Origin: RUG12461 sp045657665
GTDB taxonomy: Bacteria > Bacillota > Clostridia > Lachnospirales > Lachnospiraceae
Length of the DNA stretch: 35,631 nucleotides
Assembly: GCA_045657665.1 (NCBI GenBank)
Contig: JAZOTN010000016.1
Coordinates: forward strand, 1-35,631
Direction of reading: 5' to 3'
Position numbers and translations under genes: made by a program. Below, one piece after another: positions 24,050-33,649 of this stretch. Below the pieces are notes generated by a model. The model saw only the letters and a list, made by a program, of their open reading frames with translations, had not been told where the DNA came from and did not search any database. Within the stretch, counting starts at the first letter, position 1. The number at the start of each line of letters is the position of its first letter.

Positions 24050-24076
24050 AAAAGGGGTTCTTTCTGAACCCCTTTT
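24050..24076 (-). terminator. Terminator of the VTC-DUF4956-CotH operon
   Basis: AAAAGGGGTTC and GAACCCCTTTT pair perfectly (11 bp) around a 5-base loop, 12 bp after the CotH stop. On the minus strand a short T-run comes from the stem end itself. Very AT-rich DNA surrounds it. Confidence 0.8.
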
Positions 24077-24087
24077 TAAAAAATTTT

Positions 24088-25830
24088 TTATTTTTTTGTA
24101 ATTTCTTCTGTTTCCTGCTCTGTATTTTCTGTTTCTTTTCCCGAATCTCTGCTATGTCTTTGGTGCTGCCCATTGCCGTCGGGGCCATCACCACCGGGAG
24201 CATCACCGCCGGGTCCGCCGCCTCCTCCCATGGAGCCCATATCGGACAGTGTCAGACCGGATGCATCGATAAACATAGATGAATCCTCTTCCTGCCCGGA
24301 GTCCGTAGACGGTATGGTACCGTCAAGCTGTCCTTCGATACTTTCACACCGGAGCTTTGTAAATTGAGTGAGTGTCTCCACCGCCTTCTCAAAGTCCTCC
24401 GTCGTACAGAATTTCGTCGGATCCCGGTCCACATATTCGCGTAGCATATCCGCTGTTTTGTTGATCAGCTCCGTCAGGTATCCGCTGGAATAAAACTGCT
24501 CCAGAAATTCCTGATAATACGCGTGGTATGCCTTCTCATATTCCTCCGTGGAAGTGATCCAGGAAAACATGGGCCTGTCATCACTTCCTTCCGTGACGGA
24601 CAAAGGAGTATCGATCGGATCGTTCACGGCACTGTCCGCATCATCTGCCTGGAAAGTTCCGAAAGCAAGGTTATAATCCCACGGGATCATGGACATCTCT
24701 CCATTTTCCTCATAGAGATAATAGTTATGGATCATACTGCCCGTATAGCTGTCACCGTTCACGACGAAATTATGTACCACCATGTAACGCATGACTTCAT
24801 CCGTATCCACGGCACTTTCAATGCTCTCCGCGTCCTCGTTTTCAATTCCCTCATCAAGAGCCTTAAGAGAGCGGATCAGCCGTTTTTCATCCGCAGTACT
24901 CACCGGTGTCTTCGCGCTACTGAAAATGGTGGAATAGCTGTCGACATCATCGTCGATATACTGGAGCTTTGCGTCACTGCTGCCCATGCCGGGACCGCCT
25001 CCTCCCGGGAATCCGGAAAACCCTCCTTCTTTCCCATCCGGCGGAGTGAAACTCCCATCAAAATCTGCGCCCGACGGGGGTGTGAAATCTCCCATGTCCG
25101 GCATTTCGCCGTCTTCCCCGGCGTTCTCAAACGGATTCTCCATCCCCATCTTATCAAAGTCGACATTCTTCATATCGAAGCCCCCGCCATTTCCGCGGCC
25201 GCCTCCCATATCCATGCTGTCCGGCTTGTAAAGTGCCCCGTAGGATTTCCCGTAGTTTCTTTCCAGAAACGACTCCTCCACCGCCTCTACCGCAAGGTAA
25301 AGACCCCAGTCCTCTCCGTTTACCGTGATAAAGCAGAAGCTCACGAGCGGCGACGGAACACCAAACTCATTCATGAGTTTGTAGGTAAGGTAATCTTTCA
25401 TCATCGTATAATCCTGGATCAGATTATTCAGACACAGCTTATCCAGTCCGTGATAATTTCCCGAGGTTTCATAAGCATCGAACTCCACTTTGAGACTGTA
25501 TCTCTCGCTGCCGAGCTGCGCCACCGTGGAAAGCGAAGTGTTTCCCTTCCCGCGGATACCCACGTTCTTCACTGTTTCACCGTCGATCGTGATATCTGCC
25601 GGAGAGTATTCCTCGGATGTAGCGTTTTCTATGAAGCTGTCCCAGTCATCCATACTGATATCGATCGTATGCACGTAGCTGTCGTCAAAAAGCGTTTCCT
25701 CGTATCCGTAGGAAACCGAATCATCGGCTGTCATGCCGAGAGCCTCTCCGTTCATAAACAGTACCGTGCCAAGGATCGTTATCACCAGAACGACCGCACA
25801 TATAACGTCTATGCGTTTGCTGGTAGACAT
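24088..25830 (-). CDS. CotH-type kinase family protein with Gly/Met-rich loops
   Basis: A 580-residue protein with an N-terminal membrane anchor or signal (residues 8-28) and an extracytoplasmic CotH domain (about 45-480). Motifs include VHTIDISMDDWDSF, VGIRGKGNTS, RYSLKVEFD, LYLAVEAVEESFL and the catalytic-type MIPWDYNLAFGTF. Bacterial spore-coat CotH is an atypical protein kinase. Two glycine- and methionine-rich insertions interrupt it (MDMGGGRGNGGG and GFPGGGGPGMGSS regions), and the C-terminal ~60 residues are again Gly-rich, then His/Arg- and Glu-rich. It ends a VTC-DUF4956-CotH operon, a recurrent trio of unknown joint function. The export signal places the kinase outside, which leaves its phosphate donor unclear. 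AAAAGGAGATGGGAAT precedes the start. Confidence 0.9.
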   Translation of the reverse strand: MSTSKRIDVICAVVLVITILGTVLFMNGEALGMTADDSVSYGYEETLFDDSYVHTIDISMDDWDSFIENATSEEYSPADITIDGETVKNVGIRGKGNTSLSTVAQLGSERYSLKVEFDAYETSGNYHGLDKLCLNNLIQDYTMMKDYLTYKLMNEFGVPSPLVSFCFITVNGEDWGLYLAVEAVEESFLERNYGKSYGALYKPDSMDMGGGRGNGGGFDMKNVDFDKMGMENPFENAGEDGEMPDMGDFTPPSGADFDGSFTPPDGKEGGFSGFPGGGGPGMGSSDAKLQYIDDDVDSYSTIFSSAKTPVSTADEKRLIRSLKALDEGIENEDAESIESAVDTDEVMRYMVVHNFVVNGDSYTGSMIHNYYLYEENGEMSMIPWDYNLAFGTFQADDADSAVNDPIDTPLSVTEGSDDRPMFSWITSTEEYEKAYHAYYQEFLEQFYSSGYLTELINKTADMLREYVDRDPTKFCTTEDFEKAVETLTQFTKLRCESIEGQLDGTIPSTDSGQEEDSSMFIDASGLTLSDMGSMGGGGGPGGDAPGGDGPDGNGQHQRHSRDSGKETENTEQETEEITKK

Positions 25831-25860
25831 ATTCCCATCTCCTTTTTGATCCGATGCCGC

Positions 25861-26532
25861 TTATCCCATGTACTCGCCGTTATAGCTTACCAGGACCGCG
25901 CTGTTCACGCCTTCCATGTCGGCAAGCTCTCCGACAAAATCCGTGTTATCCTCTTTCAGCCGGACCTCGATATTGAGCTCCAGACTTCCCTTCTGCGCGC
26001 TCTTACTCTTCACTGCATACTTTGACACCTTACTTTTCACAAAACCGGCGACCTTCTCTTCCGCCTCATGACCCGTGCAGTTCACAACGATGATATAAGG
26101 TCTCAGATATGTTTTTTTGTTCACGAAAACAAGCAGAATGACTCCGATGATGACACTGCCGAAAACCGCGAGCGGGATCATGCCCGCCGCAAGGACGATA
26201 CCGACTGCAAGTGCCCAGAACAAAAAAGCGATGTCCAGAGGTTCCTTGATCGCAGCCCGGAAACGAACGATGGACAAAGCGCCGACCATACCGAGAGATA
26301 GGATCACATTACTGGTCACGGCGAGGATCACAAGCGTTGTGATCATTGTCAGCGCGATCAGCGTTACACCGAAGCTGGGGGAATACATCAGACCTTTATA
26401 GGTTTTTTTATAGACCCAGAAGATGAACAGTCCGATCGCAAAGGCCAGTACCATTGCGATCACCATGTCCAGTATGTTCACGCTGCTTACATTTTCCAGA
26501 AAGCTTGATTTGAAGATGTCTTTGAATGTCAT
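25861..26532 (-). CDS. DUF4956 membrane protein
   Basis: A 223-residue protein with about four membrane helices in residues 20-140. These include the characteristic SLGMVGALSIVRFRAAIKEPLDIAFLFWAL, which has a charged RFR...KEP segment between helices. The cytoplasmic C-terminal domain (about 145-223) looks like a small alpha/beta fold. DUF4956 genes are commonly adjacent to VTC and CotH genes, as here. AGGAGGAGAACATAAT precedes the start. Function unknown. It may conduct a substrate or product of the VTC protein (inference). Confidence 0.88.
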   Translation of the reverse strand: MTFKDIFKSSFLENVSSVNILDMVIAMVLAFAIGLFIFWVYKKTYKGLMYSPSFGVTLIALTMITTLVILAVTSNVILSLGMVGALSIVRFRAAIKEPLDIAFLFWALAVGIVLAAGMIPLAVFGSVIIGVILLVFVNKKTYLRPYIIVVNCTGHEAEEKVAGFVKSKVSKYAVKSKSAQKGSLELNIEVRLKEDNTDFVGELADMEGVNSAVLVSYNGEYMG

Positions 26533-26560
26533 ATTATGTTCTCCTCCTAAATGATATCAT

Positions 26561-27235
26561 TTACACCGCCGGAAAGCGGCATGCTTCATACTTTGAATAC
26601 GCTGATGTTCTTGCATGCGGGAGCTGTACGATATCCCGGATGATCTCCGGCAGAAAAGCATCCCATTTTACTTCCAGAATACACTTTCCAAAGTCCGCCG
26701 GAACCATAGTGCACTCCGTATTGAGAAAATCCGTCCGATCAAGGCCCGTCCGGATATTATAGTCCAGAGTAACCCGGACATTACCGGGAGCGTAGATAAA
26801 AGGCTCTCTGGTATAATCCACGATCGTTTTCGGTTCCAGGCGGTCGGAAATCATCCTCGCATATAACTCACGCAGAAGTTCCTCTTCGGAATCCCTCATC
26901 CAGATAATATCTCCGGATATGATCTTTGCAGCCTCCTCCTCTGAAACCATAACGGACACTTTGGTTCCAAGTCCCGCTGCTTTGCTCTTTTTTTCCAGAC
27001 GGATCGCGGTTTTGTCACCGTTATAGTAACGGATCCGGAACTTCTGCCGTCTGCTGAACCCGGAACGCTTCTCATGCAGCGCCCTGTCTTCCGGTGTATC
27101 AAAATAAAGGCTCCGTATCAGGTATTTTCCGTCCACGGTATGCGGATCAACGGTTGCAACCGCACGAAGTCTTTGTCTGATCGCGATCATATCCGCAATT
27201 GTGATCTCGTGTTTCAATTCATGTCGAAACTGCAT
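26561..27235 (-). CDS. VTC-domain protein (polyphosphate polymerase-like)
   Basis: A 224-residue single VTC domain, related to the yeast vacuolar transporter chaperone subunit that makes polyphosphate inside a basic tunnel. Basic tunnel-type strands are visible: FRHELKHEI, RSLYFDTPED, KFRIRYYNG, IRLEKKSKAAG, VDYTREPF, RVTLDYNIRT and CILEVKWDAFLP. This catalytic pattern looks intact. GGAAGGAGGAAGTT precedes the start. It begins the trio with DUF4956 and CotH. The region upstream is a terminator, so it has no obvious promoter of its own. Confidence 0.9.
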   Translation of the reverse strand: MQFRHELKHEITIADMIAIRQRLRAVATVDPHTVDGKYLIRSLYFDTPEDRALHEKRSGFSRRQKFRIRYYNGDKTAIRLEKKSKAAGLGTKVSVMVSEEEAAKIISGDIIWMRDSEEELLRELYARMISDRLEPKTIVDYTREPFIYAPGNVRVTLDYNIRTGLDRTDFLNTECTMVPADFGKCILEVKWDAFLPEIIRDIVQLPHARTSAYSKYEACRFPAV

Positions 27236-27261
27236 AACTTCCTCCTTCCTAATGTATTTAT

Positions 27262-27302
27262 GAAAAAAATAAGGTCAAAAGCTACATGTCGCTTTTGACC
27301 TT
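27262..27302 (-). terminator. Intrinsic terminator after the giant coiled-coil gene
   Basis: AAGGTCAAAAGC and GCTTTTGACCTT (27271-27302) form a perfect 12-bp stem with an 8-base loop. On the minus strand it is followed by ATTTTTTTC. It lies only 27 bp before the VTC start, so the trio must use read-through or a promoter overlapping this hairpin. Confidence 0.9.
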
Positions 27303-27413
27303 AATAACATTCTCATCATGTAAGCCGTATTCATCATAGTTTACGAATACGTTCAACTTGTGATGAATATGTGACGGAACAGTGTCCGAATCTTTCTCTT
27401 CCGGTATCTTTAT

Positions 27414-30400
27414 TTACCTCATCTGGCTGAGCTGCTGTTGCAGACTAGCTATACCCGACTGAAGTGAAGTAAATCGTGTATCATCGCCCTGATCGTTCTG
27501 AAGATCCCGATAATACCGGTTTACACGGAAGGTTGTGAGACTCGTTCTGATATCCCGCAGCTTTTCATTTTCCTTTTCGGAAGACCCGCCACCCATGGCG
27601 GAGCGCGAAATAGTCTCCATGGCATCCTTATAAAGGAGGGCAAACTGTGCCTCCAGCACCTTCAGCTTGATATCGGAAGAGGTCTTCTTCAGCGTCTTAA
27701 CTGTCTGCACCACGTCCTGCTGAAAATCTCCGATCTGTTCCGAGCAAAGGTCAATGTAATCCTCGGAATCTTCCAGCTGCTCATACCGGCGCCTCAAAGC
27801 ATCCAACGACGCTGCCCGTTCCTCCTGCGCCTTCATGTTGCTCCCGGGGTCTTTCGCGGAAAGAAGAGCGTCTCTATCCTTCTCAAGCTTCACCAACTCC
27901 TCCTTCACTGTCTTTTCCGTCTCATGGAGAGCAAGGCGTCTGTCGATGCGCTGGTTTTCTCTTTCCATAGCATCCCGGAGTTCTTTGACCCTTCGGTCTT
28001 CCTTTTTCAGAAGTCCCAGATATACCTTTCCTTTCGCAAGGCCTTCCAGGGATCTCTTCAGGGTCTTCAGATGCTGGAGGTCTTTCTCCTTCAGGGTCTT
28101 TGTATTCGATGTTGCACCGGAGATCTCTTCAAAGAGCACGTCAAAATCCGTCATGAGGCCCTCGACGGCTTTACTCTGCTCCGCCTTTTCCTCCAGAGCT
28201 TTCAGATTCTTTCCGTAGCTTTCAAACTTCTTCTTTGCTTCCGGATCCTTTGACAGCCGGTTCTGGAAGGTCTTGTTCTTCTGATTTCCTTCATAGGTTT
28301 TCCGAATATGCTCCAGATCCTTCAGATCCTGGTCATCCAGTTCCTCCTTCGCGGACAGTTCATCAAGCATTTCAAAGACATCGGTATCACTCATCTTTGA
28401 AAGCTTCTCGGCATGCTTTCTTGCTGCCTCTTCCGGATCTGCCGCGTCCTCCAGCTTCCTCTGGGCTTTCTCCAGAGTTTCCAAAGCGTCCAATACCCCG
28501 ATTCCAGGAGCAAAGCTGGTCAGGATCCTGGTATAGGCTTCGATCTCTCCGAAGAGAGCACGGATCTCCATGAGCCTTTCCTCTTTCTTCTCACCCCTCA
28601 GTGACTTCAGATCCCTTAGGGCCGTCTCCGTCCTCTCACTCTGCTTTCCGGCAAAATCCGTCAAGGGCTTTTCGATCTTTGCCTTCAGAGCCTTCATTTC
28701 CGGAGAATCGTAATTCCTGCTGCAGAAATCCAGATATTCCTGAAGGTTTCCGTCATCCTTTATCGCCAGTTCGCCGATCTGCTTTCTCACCTCATCCATG
28801 TCTGCCATTCTGCCGGTGATAATGCTGTTGATCTCGTTCAGCGTCTTCATATCGATCACGGGCTGATCCGGGAGCTTATCGATCTTTTCCTTCACCACCT
28901 GATCGGAAACGCCCTTCAGATGTCCTAGATACCCCAGAGTGATCTCTGTTTCCTTCTTATGGTACTTTGCATTGAAGGCCTCCATCTTTTCCGAGACTCC
29001 GGGGATATTCATGATACCCGGGATGACCTGGATATCCCTTATAAACTCCTGATACAGATCTCTCAGGCTGGAGAGTGCTCTGGATCCCCCCTTCTTTGCA
29101 TCACCGATCCGCTCCTCTGCCGTTCGAAGGAGATACTCTCCGCGGCTTCCCAGCATGAAGGTCAGGAACTCCGCTGCATCCTGCTCTGACTTCTTTTGCA
29201 GAACCTGTTCGAATTTGTCATTCTCCAGAACGATCCGAAGACGCACTACCTCATTCACCAGCTCGTTATCGTTCTCCATCTGTTTTTCGGGATCCGTCTC
29301 AAAGAAGGACGGCTCCTTTTGGATCAGATCGTTCAGGTTCATCAGGAGGGTTTCCCGCTTCTTGGTGATCATCTGTCTGTTCGTCTCCTGAGCCTGCAGG
29401 GCCGCAGAAGCTTTTTTCCAGATACTGTCTCTGCTCCGGATGACCTCCTTCACCACAAGTCCCTGTTTCTGGATATCGCTCTTTACTTTCTCATACTGTT
29501 CCGGATTTTTCCCGGACTTCTCCAGATCAGAAGCCATCATGAAAAGCTCGATCATCTTCTCCCGCTCTACCCGGTACTGTTCCTCAAGCTCCAGATACCG
29601 GTCTTTCCCCTCCTTCAGGAAGGCAGCGTAGGCGCGGCTGTTCTCATCATAAACCTGCCATGCCTCCTGATCCGTCTTCTTCAGATCGAGAACTGTCTCC
29701 ATCAGCTGCACGAAAGGTTTGTCCGTTTCCAGCCTGTCCTGGATCACCTGATTGTTGGCCTGTCTGATCAGTTCCCGTTCCATCTCCTCCTTCTGCCTGC
29801 GGATCTCCTCCGCCTTGCCGCGGATCTCGGAAAGGAGCTTTTCTTCCTCTTCTTCGGTTTCCAGACCTGTATAGCGTTCCTCAAACACAAATCTCTGAAT
29901 CCACTGCAGGCGGTTCCTTACAGAAGCAAGCTTTGTCTCCCGCTCCTCCTGCTGCTTCGCCAGAAGGGCCTGATCTGCTTTCTTTTTGGTTTTCTTTTTG
30001 CCTTCCTCTTCTTCCTCGTAGTTTGCCAGCACAAGATATGCTTTGGCATATTTGATCCGGTAGCGAAGCTCCGGCTCCTGGAGCTCCGGCGCTTTCACGG
30101 ATTTGTCCGCAGTATGGGCGATCCGCATCTTCTCCTTTGACCGTTCTGTAGCGATCTTATCCAGCGTTTTATGTACTTTCTGATAACCCTCTCCGATCAG
30201 CTTGTTCTCCAGCTGCGGAAGATAGGTCTTTTTCAGATCCGCCAGGGTTTTTTTGACATATTCCAGATCGTTTGTTCTGGAAAACGCTGTCCAGTCGTAA
30301 TCTTCCGACGTCTGCTGCATGGCATGATCCAGATACGCGGCACATCTGAGGGCCAGGAGCGATGCTCTGCGGAGAGTCCGGACCTCATTTGTGACTCCCA

Positions 30401-33400
30401 TGATCCGGTCTGCCTGAGCGTCCTCTTCCTTCGGCTCCGCCGTGAGAACGGATTCAAGATCCCGGATCTCCTTCACCATCTGGGAACGTCCGCTGTTTAG
30501 TTCAGTGGTACACTGCACCCGTTTGATGCCGACCTTCCTTCTCAGCTCTTTAAATTTCTCCTCCTGCTTTGTGTCTGTCTGCTTCAGGAGCTTTTTATCA
30601 AAGAGGATGGCCTTGATCCGGTTCTCCATCTTCTCCGCCAGAGCCTTTGCCTCCACGGCCGGGCCTTCTGTCATCAGCTTCTCCAGAGCCGGCATCTCTT
30701 CGGCTGTCTTTTGCTCGATCACGGAGTACTGCACGTTAAAAGCGTTCCAAAGCCGTTTCTGGAAATCATTCGCGGCTGTCATCTGATCTACCGCCTTCTT
30801 CTGAACCTCAGGGAGCATCTCCTCCTTATTTTCATTAAAATAATCGTACGCGGACTGAAAGATGTCAGCAGCCTTCATGAGGTCCGCAGGGGTGATGAGG
30901 AGGATCCCCGCCTCCGAAAGGTCCTTTTTCTCATAGCTTTCCACGGCGGCCTTAATGCTCTCCAGGAATACATCCATACTTTCCTGACGGTTCCGGATAA
31001 TCCCTTCCTGGGCATCCTTATTATCCAGCATCCTCTGCTGTTTCAGCCGTGCCTCCCGGACCTCCTCTTCCCGTTTTTTCAGTTCGTTTTTATACTCATT
31101 CACGTAGTGTTCAATGTTGAACTTTACGCAGCCAAGAGGGCTCCCCTGATGATTAAAGCCTCCTTCTCTTTCCAGGTGTTTGTCGTTGAAATAATTTTTT
31201 ATTTCCTCCGGATATACCCGATTCTCATCAAAGTAGATCTTCTTTCTGTGCTCCCGGAAGATGGCTTCTATCCGCCCGAAATCTACCTCCTCTTTCTTTT
31301 GTTCCGTGAGATCGATCTCCTTCCCCGGAACGATGATATTCCCCTTCTCGTCAAAGGTTTCCTTGTATTTCCAATAAGTATCGGAAGAATAATAACGGAT
31401 CAGAAGCTCCTTTTCTTCTTTTTTCAGTTCCCAGAGATCCTCCTTGGAGAAGCCTTCTTCATTTGGCTTTTCTTTGGACCGGTCTCTTCCCATAAGCTTA
31501 AAATACCGGGCTTCCTTATCCTCGTCGCTCAGGTTATAGCGCCATTCGATGAGCTGCATGCCGAAAAGCTTTTTCTTATCCTCATCCTCCAGCATGTCCA
31601 CTTTACCCTTGGGAGAGATCTGCTGCTGGAGGCTTTGATCTGACCGGAGGATCTCCAGCTGGAGCTGCTTCTCCCTTGTCATGTCAAACTCGTCTACGGG
31701 GATGGGAAGCTGCAGAAGCTCTCTTCCGATCTTCTTGGCTTCGCTCAGCTTCTCCTCTTTTCTCCATTCCGCCTTTTTTCTTTCCAGCCCCTCATGATAG
31801 AGTGTCCTCATTTCCTGCCAGAGCCTGTACTTACGGAGCTTATTCTCCCTCTTCAAAAACTCTTCATAAAGGGACTTCGGCACAGACAGGTTATCGCCTC
31901 CCGCGTCATCCCGGAGCTTCTCCTGCTTGATGATCTCATAGTCGGCTTCGATCTGCCGCATATTGTAGTCAGCATCACTCGAATAGAAGAACAGAGCCTG
32001 CTCCTCCTGCATGCTCTTCGCCTTCTGCCGGATCTCCGTCTCATAAAGCCTTGCCAGGCGCTGATCTTCAATGGCGTTCGGATTAAAATTCCCTGCTTCC
32101 ATGCGCCGGGTCAATGCTTCGAAATCCGCGATCCTGTTTTCCAAAAGCCGAAGCCGCAGTTCTTCCTTCTGCCTGTTCTTTTCCAGTACACCGGCCGGAA
32201 GGGTCCCGGAAGCTTTCATCTTTTTCAGGCGTTCCCGGCGATATCTGGTATAGTTGGCATCCTGAATGCATCTCTTCAGTTCCTTCAGGAGATACTTGTG
32301 CGCATGATACTGTTCGGAATTTACGGCCACCTCGTGTATTTCCGTCTGCTGGGGATCAAGGTTGCTCAAAAAGGGAACCTCAACTCTCTCGCTTTGTTCC
32401 TTAAAAAGGTCGGCTCTTGCCTGCTGGGTCACAAAGCGCTGGACACTCCGGTAATTCTTGTGGAGCACCTCGGGATTAAACATGGTGCCTCTTTCGGTAA
32501 TCCCGGCCGTGATCTGATCCTTGTAATAGCGGTTGATCTCTCTTTCTTTTTCCCGGACAGTATTGTACGCCTGGAAGTATTCCGCCAGGATCGCCTCCTT
32601 GTCGCCCTCGGCCTGCGTCTGCAGAGCACTGAACGTCAGCTTATAACCGGATTTTGCCTGGTTCTCTCTCAGCGTCCGTTTCTGGGCCTTCGTCTGACCC
32701 GTAAGGGTCTTGGTATTCACCCATCCCGCGTTGAATTCCAGATCCGTGTCCTCCCGAAAGGTCATTCCGTTCATCCGGAAAAGATTTCTGATCATCGTTT
32801 TCCGGGCTTCCACGCCTTCGTTCATTTTCTCGACTTCATACCGATCCGCGGGCGTGGTATCCTCGATATGGGGAAACACTCTGGCCAGAGCTTCCCGTTT
32901 TACCATATCCGTGTAAAGCATGCGGAAATTCTGCATGCCGGCGTTCACATCCATGAAATCCCGATGAAGCCGCTCTCCCCGGAGGCTCTGCTGCATCTTC
33001 TTTATGGCACCTACCGGATTTTTCCGGAAGCTTTTCAGGTAGTCTTTTACAAAGGATTTCTGATTCCCGGAAGGAGGATCAAAATGGAATTCTCTCTCCG
33101 GAAGGAAGGCTGTCACAAGGCGGGCAAGGACCTCCTCCCGCTGCTCCGCAGGCTGGTAATTCTGCAGAAGATCCGGATGCTGGGCCAGCGTCTCCTGCAC
33201 CGTCTCCCGCACCTCATTGTCAAAGACCCTGCAGTTTCCAAGAAGCTCTCCGTATTCATAAGCCAGGGATGCCTTGCTGTCGGAAAGTTCCTGCCCCGGA
33301 TTCTCCCTCTGGTATCTGGCTTTAACGGCTTCCATTATGGTGTTTTTCCGGGTCGCGTGATGCTCTTTGTCCTTGTGATAGATCCGCTCCGTGGATTCCT

Positions 33401-33632
33401 TCATGGAAAAAAGAGAAAAGCCCTTTGCCTTCAGGACTTCACTCCCGTTCTTCATCCGGTGGATCCTCTGCTCCGCCGCCTGCGTGGTGTCATATTTCAG
33501 ATAGTCGTTGATATGAGCACGCTGTCTATTGATGCTCTCTGCCTGTCTGCGTTCCTCTTCTCTGGCTTTTACTCTGTTGGCATTCTCATTATGCACATCG
33601 TTGATATAATTCGGCCGAAACTGCTCATCCAT
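27414..33632 (-). CDS. Giant (2072-residue) helical, coiled-coil cytoplasmic protein
   Basis: A single uninterrupted frame of 2072 residues. It has no signal peptide, no membrane helix and no catalytic motif that I recognise. The sequence is dominated by charged amphipathic helices rich in Glu, Lys, Arg, Gln and Leu, with strong coiled-coil stretches such as EEIRRQKEEMERELIRQAN. The N-terminal ~50 residues (RVKAREEERRQAESINRQRA) are very basic, and the C-terminus ends in a Gln-rich helix (SLQSGIASLQQQLSQMR). Cysteines are very few. Its start has GGGGAGGAAAAAACG upstream, 17 bp after the GNAT stop. It may be a scaffold or filament-type protein. The proline-poor pattern and length resemble structural proteins, but no homolog is recognised. 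Confidence 0.85.
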   Translation of the reverse strand: MDEQFRPNYINDVHNENANRVKAREEERRQAESINRQRAHINDYLKYDTTQAAEQRIHRMKNGSEVLKAKGFSLFSMKESTERIYHKDKEHHATRKNTIMEAVKARYQRENPGQELSDSKASLAYEYGELLGNCRVFDNEVRETVQETLAQHPDLLQNYQPAEQREEVLARLVTAFLPEREFHFDPPSGNQKSFVKDYLKSFRKNPVGAIKKMQQSLRGERLHRDFMDVNAGMQNFRMLYTDMVKREALARVFPHIEDTTPADRYEVEKMNEGVEARKTMIRNLFRMNGMTFREDTDLEFNAGWVNTKTLTGQTKAQKRTLRENQAKSGYKLTFSALQTQAEGDKEAILAEYFQAYNTVREKEREINRYYKDQITAGITERGTMFNPEVLHKNYRSVQRFVTQQARADLFKEQSERVEVPFLSNLDPQQTEIHEVAVNSEQYHAHKYLLKELKRCIQDANYTRYRRERLKKMKASGTLPAGVLEKNRQKEELRLRLLENRIADFEALTRRMEAGNFNPNAIEDQRLARLYETEIRQKAKSMQEEQALFFYSSDADYNMRQIEADYEIIKQEKLRDDAGGDNLSVPKSLYEEFLKRENKLRKYRLWQEMRTLYHEGLERKKAEWRKEEKLSEAKKIGRELLQLPIPVDEFDMTREKQLQLEILRSDQSLQQQISPKGKVDMLEDEDKKKLFGMQLIEWRYNLSDEDKEARYFKLMGRDRSKEKPNEEGFSKEDLWELKKEEKELLIRYYSSDTYWKYKETFDEKGNIIVPGKEIDLTEQKKEEVDFGRIEAIFREHRKKIYFDENRVYPEEIKNYFNDKHLEREGGFNHQGSPLGCVKFNIEHYVNEYKNELKKREEEVREARLKQQRMLDNKDAQEGIIRNRQESMDVFLESIKAAVESYEKKDLSEAGILLITPADLMKAADIFQSAYDYFNENKEEMLPEVQKKAVDQMTAANDFQKRLWNAFNVQYSVIEQKTAEEMPALEKLMTEGPAVEAKALAEKMENRIKAILFDKKLLKQTDTKQEEKFKELRRKVGIKRVQCTTELNSGRSQMVKEIRDLESVLTAEPKEEDAQADRIMGVTNEVRTLRRASLLALRCAAYLDHAMQQTSEDYDWTAFSRTNDLEYVKKTLADLKKTYLPQLENKLIGEGYQKVHKTLDKIATERSKEKMRIAHTADKSVKAPELQEPELRYRIKYAKAYLVLANYEEEEEGKKKTKKKADQALLAKQQEERETKLASVRNRLQWIQRFVFEERYTGLETEEEEEKLLSEIRGKAEEIRRQKEEMERELIRQANNQVIQDRLETDKPFVQLMETVLDLKKTDQEAWQVYDENSRAYAAFLKEGKDRYLELEEQYRVEREKMIELFMMASDLEKSGKNPEQYEKVKSDIQKQGLVVKEVIRSRDSIWKKASAALQAQETNRQMITKKRETLLMNLNDLIQKEPSFFETDPEKQMENDNELVNEVVRLRIVLENDKFEQVLQKKSEQDAAEFLTFMLGSRGEYLLRTAEERIGDAKKGGSRALSSLRDLYQEFIRDIQVIPGIMNIPGVSEKMEAFNAKYHKKETEITLGYLGHLKGVSDQVVKEKIDKLPDQPVIDMKTLNEINSIITGRMADMDEVRKQIGELAIKDDGNLQEYLDFCSRNYDSPEMKALKAKIEKPLTDFAGKQSERTETALRDLKSLRGEKKEERLMEIRALFGEIEAYTRILTSFAPGIGVLDALETLEKAQRKLEDAADPEEAARKHAEKLSKMSDTDVFEMLDELSAKEELDDQDLKDLEHIRKTYEGNQKNKTFQNRLSKDPEAKKKFESYGKNLKALEEKAEQSKAVEGLMTDFDVLFEEISGATSNTKTLKEKDLQHLKTLKRSLEGLAKGKVYLGLLKKEDRRVKELRDAMERENQRIDRRLALHETEKTVKEELVKLEKDRDALLSAKDPGSNMKAQEERAASLDALRRRYEQLEDSEDYIDLCSEQIGDFQQDVVQTVKTLKKTSSDIKLKVLEAQFALLYKDAMETISRSAMGGGSSEKENEKLRDIRTSLTTFRVNRYYRDLQNDQGDDTRFTSLQSGIASLQQQLSQMR

Positions 33633-33649
33633 CGTTTTTTCCTCCCCTG

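Noticed and set aside
24523..26025. 500-codon plus-strand frame
   Set aside because: Antisense to CotH and DUF4956, which have clear family motifs. No ribosome site.
27244..27278. Promoter TTGACC-16-TACATT for the VTC gene
   Set aside because: The -35 is inside the terminator stem and the predicted start would fall in the ribosome site, so it would be nearly leaderless. Not convincing.
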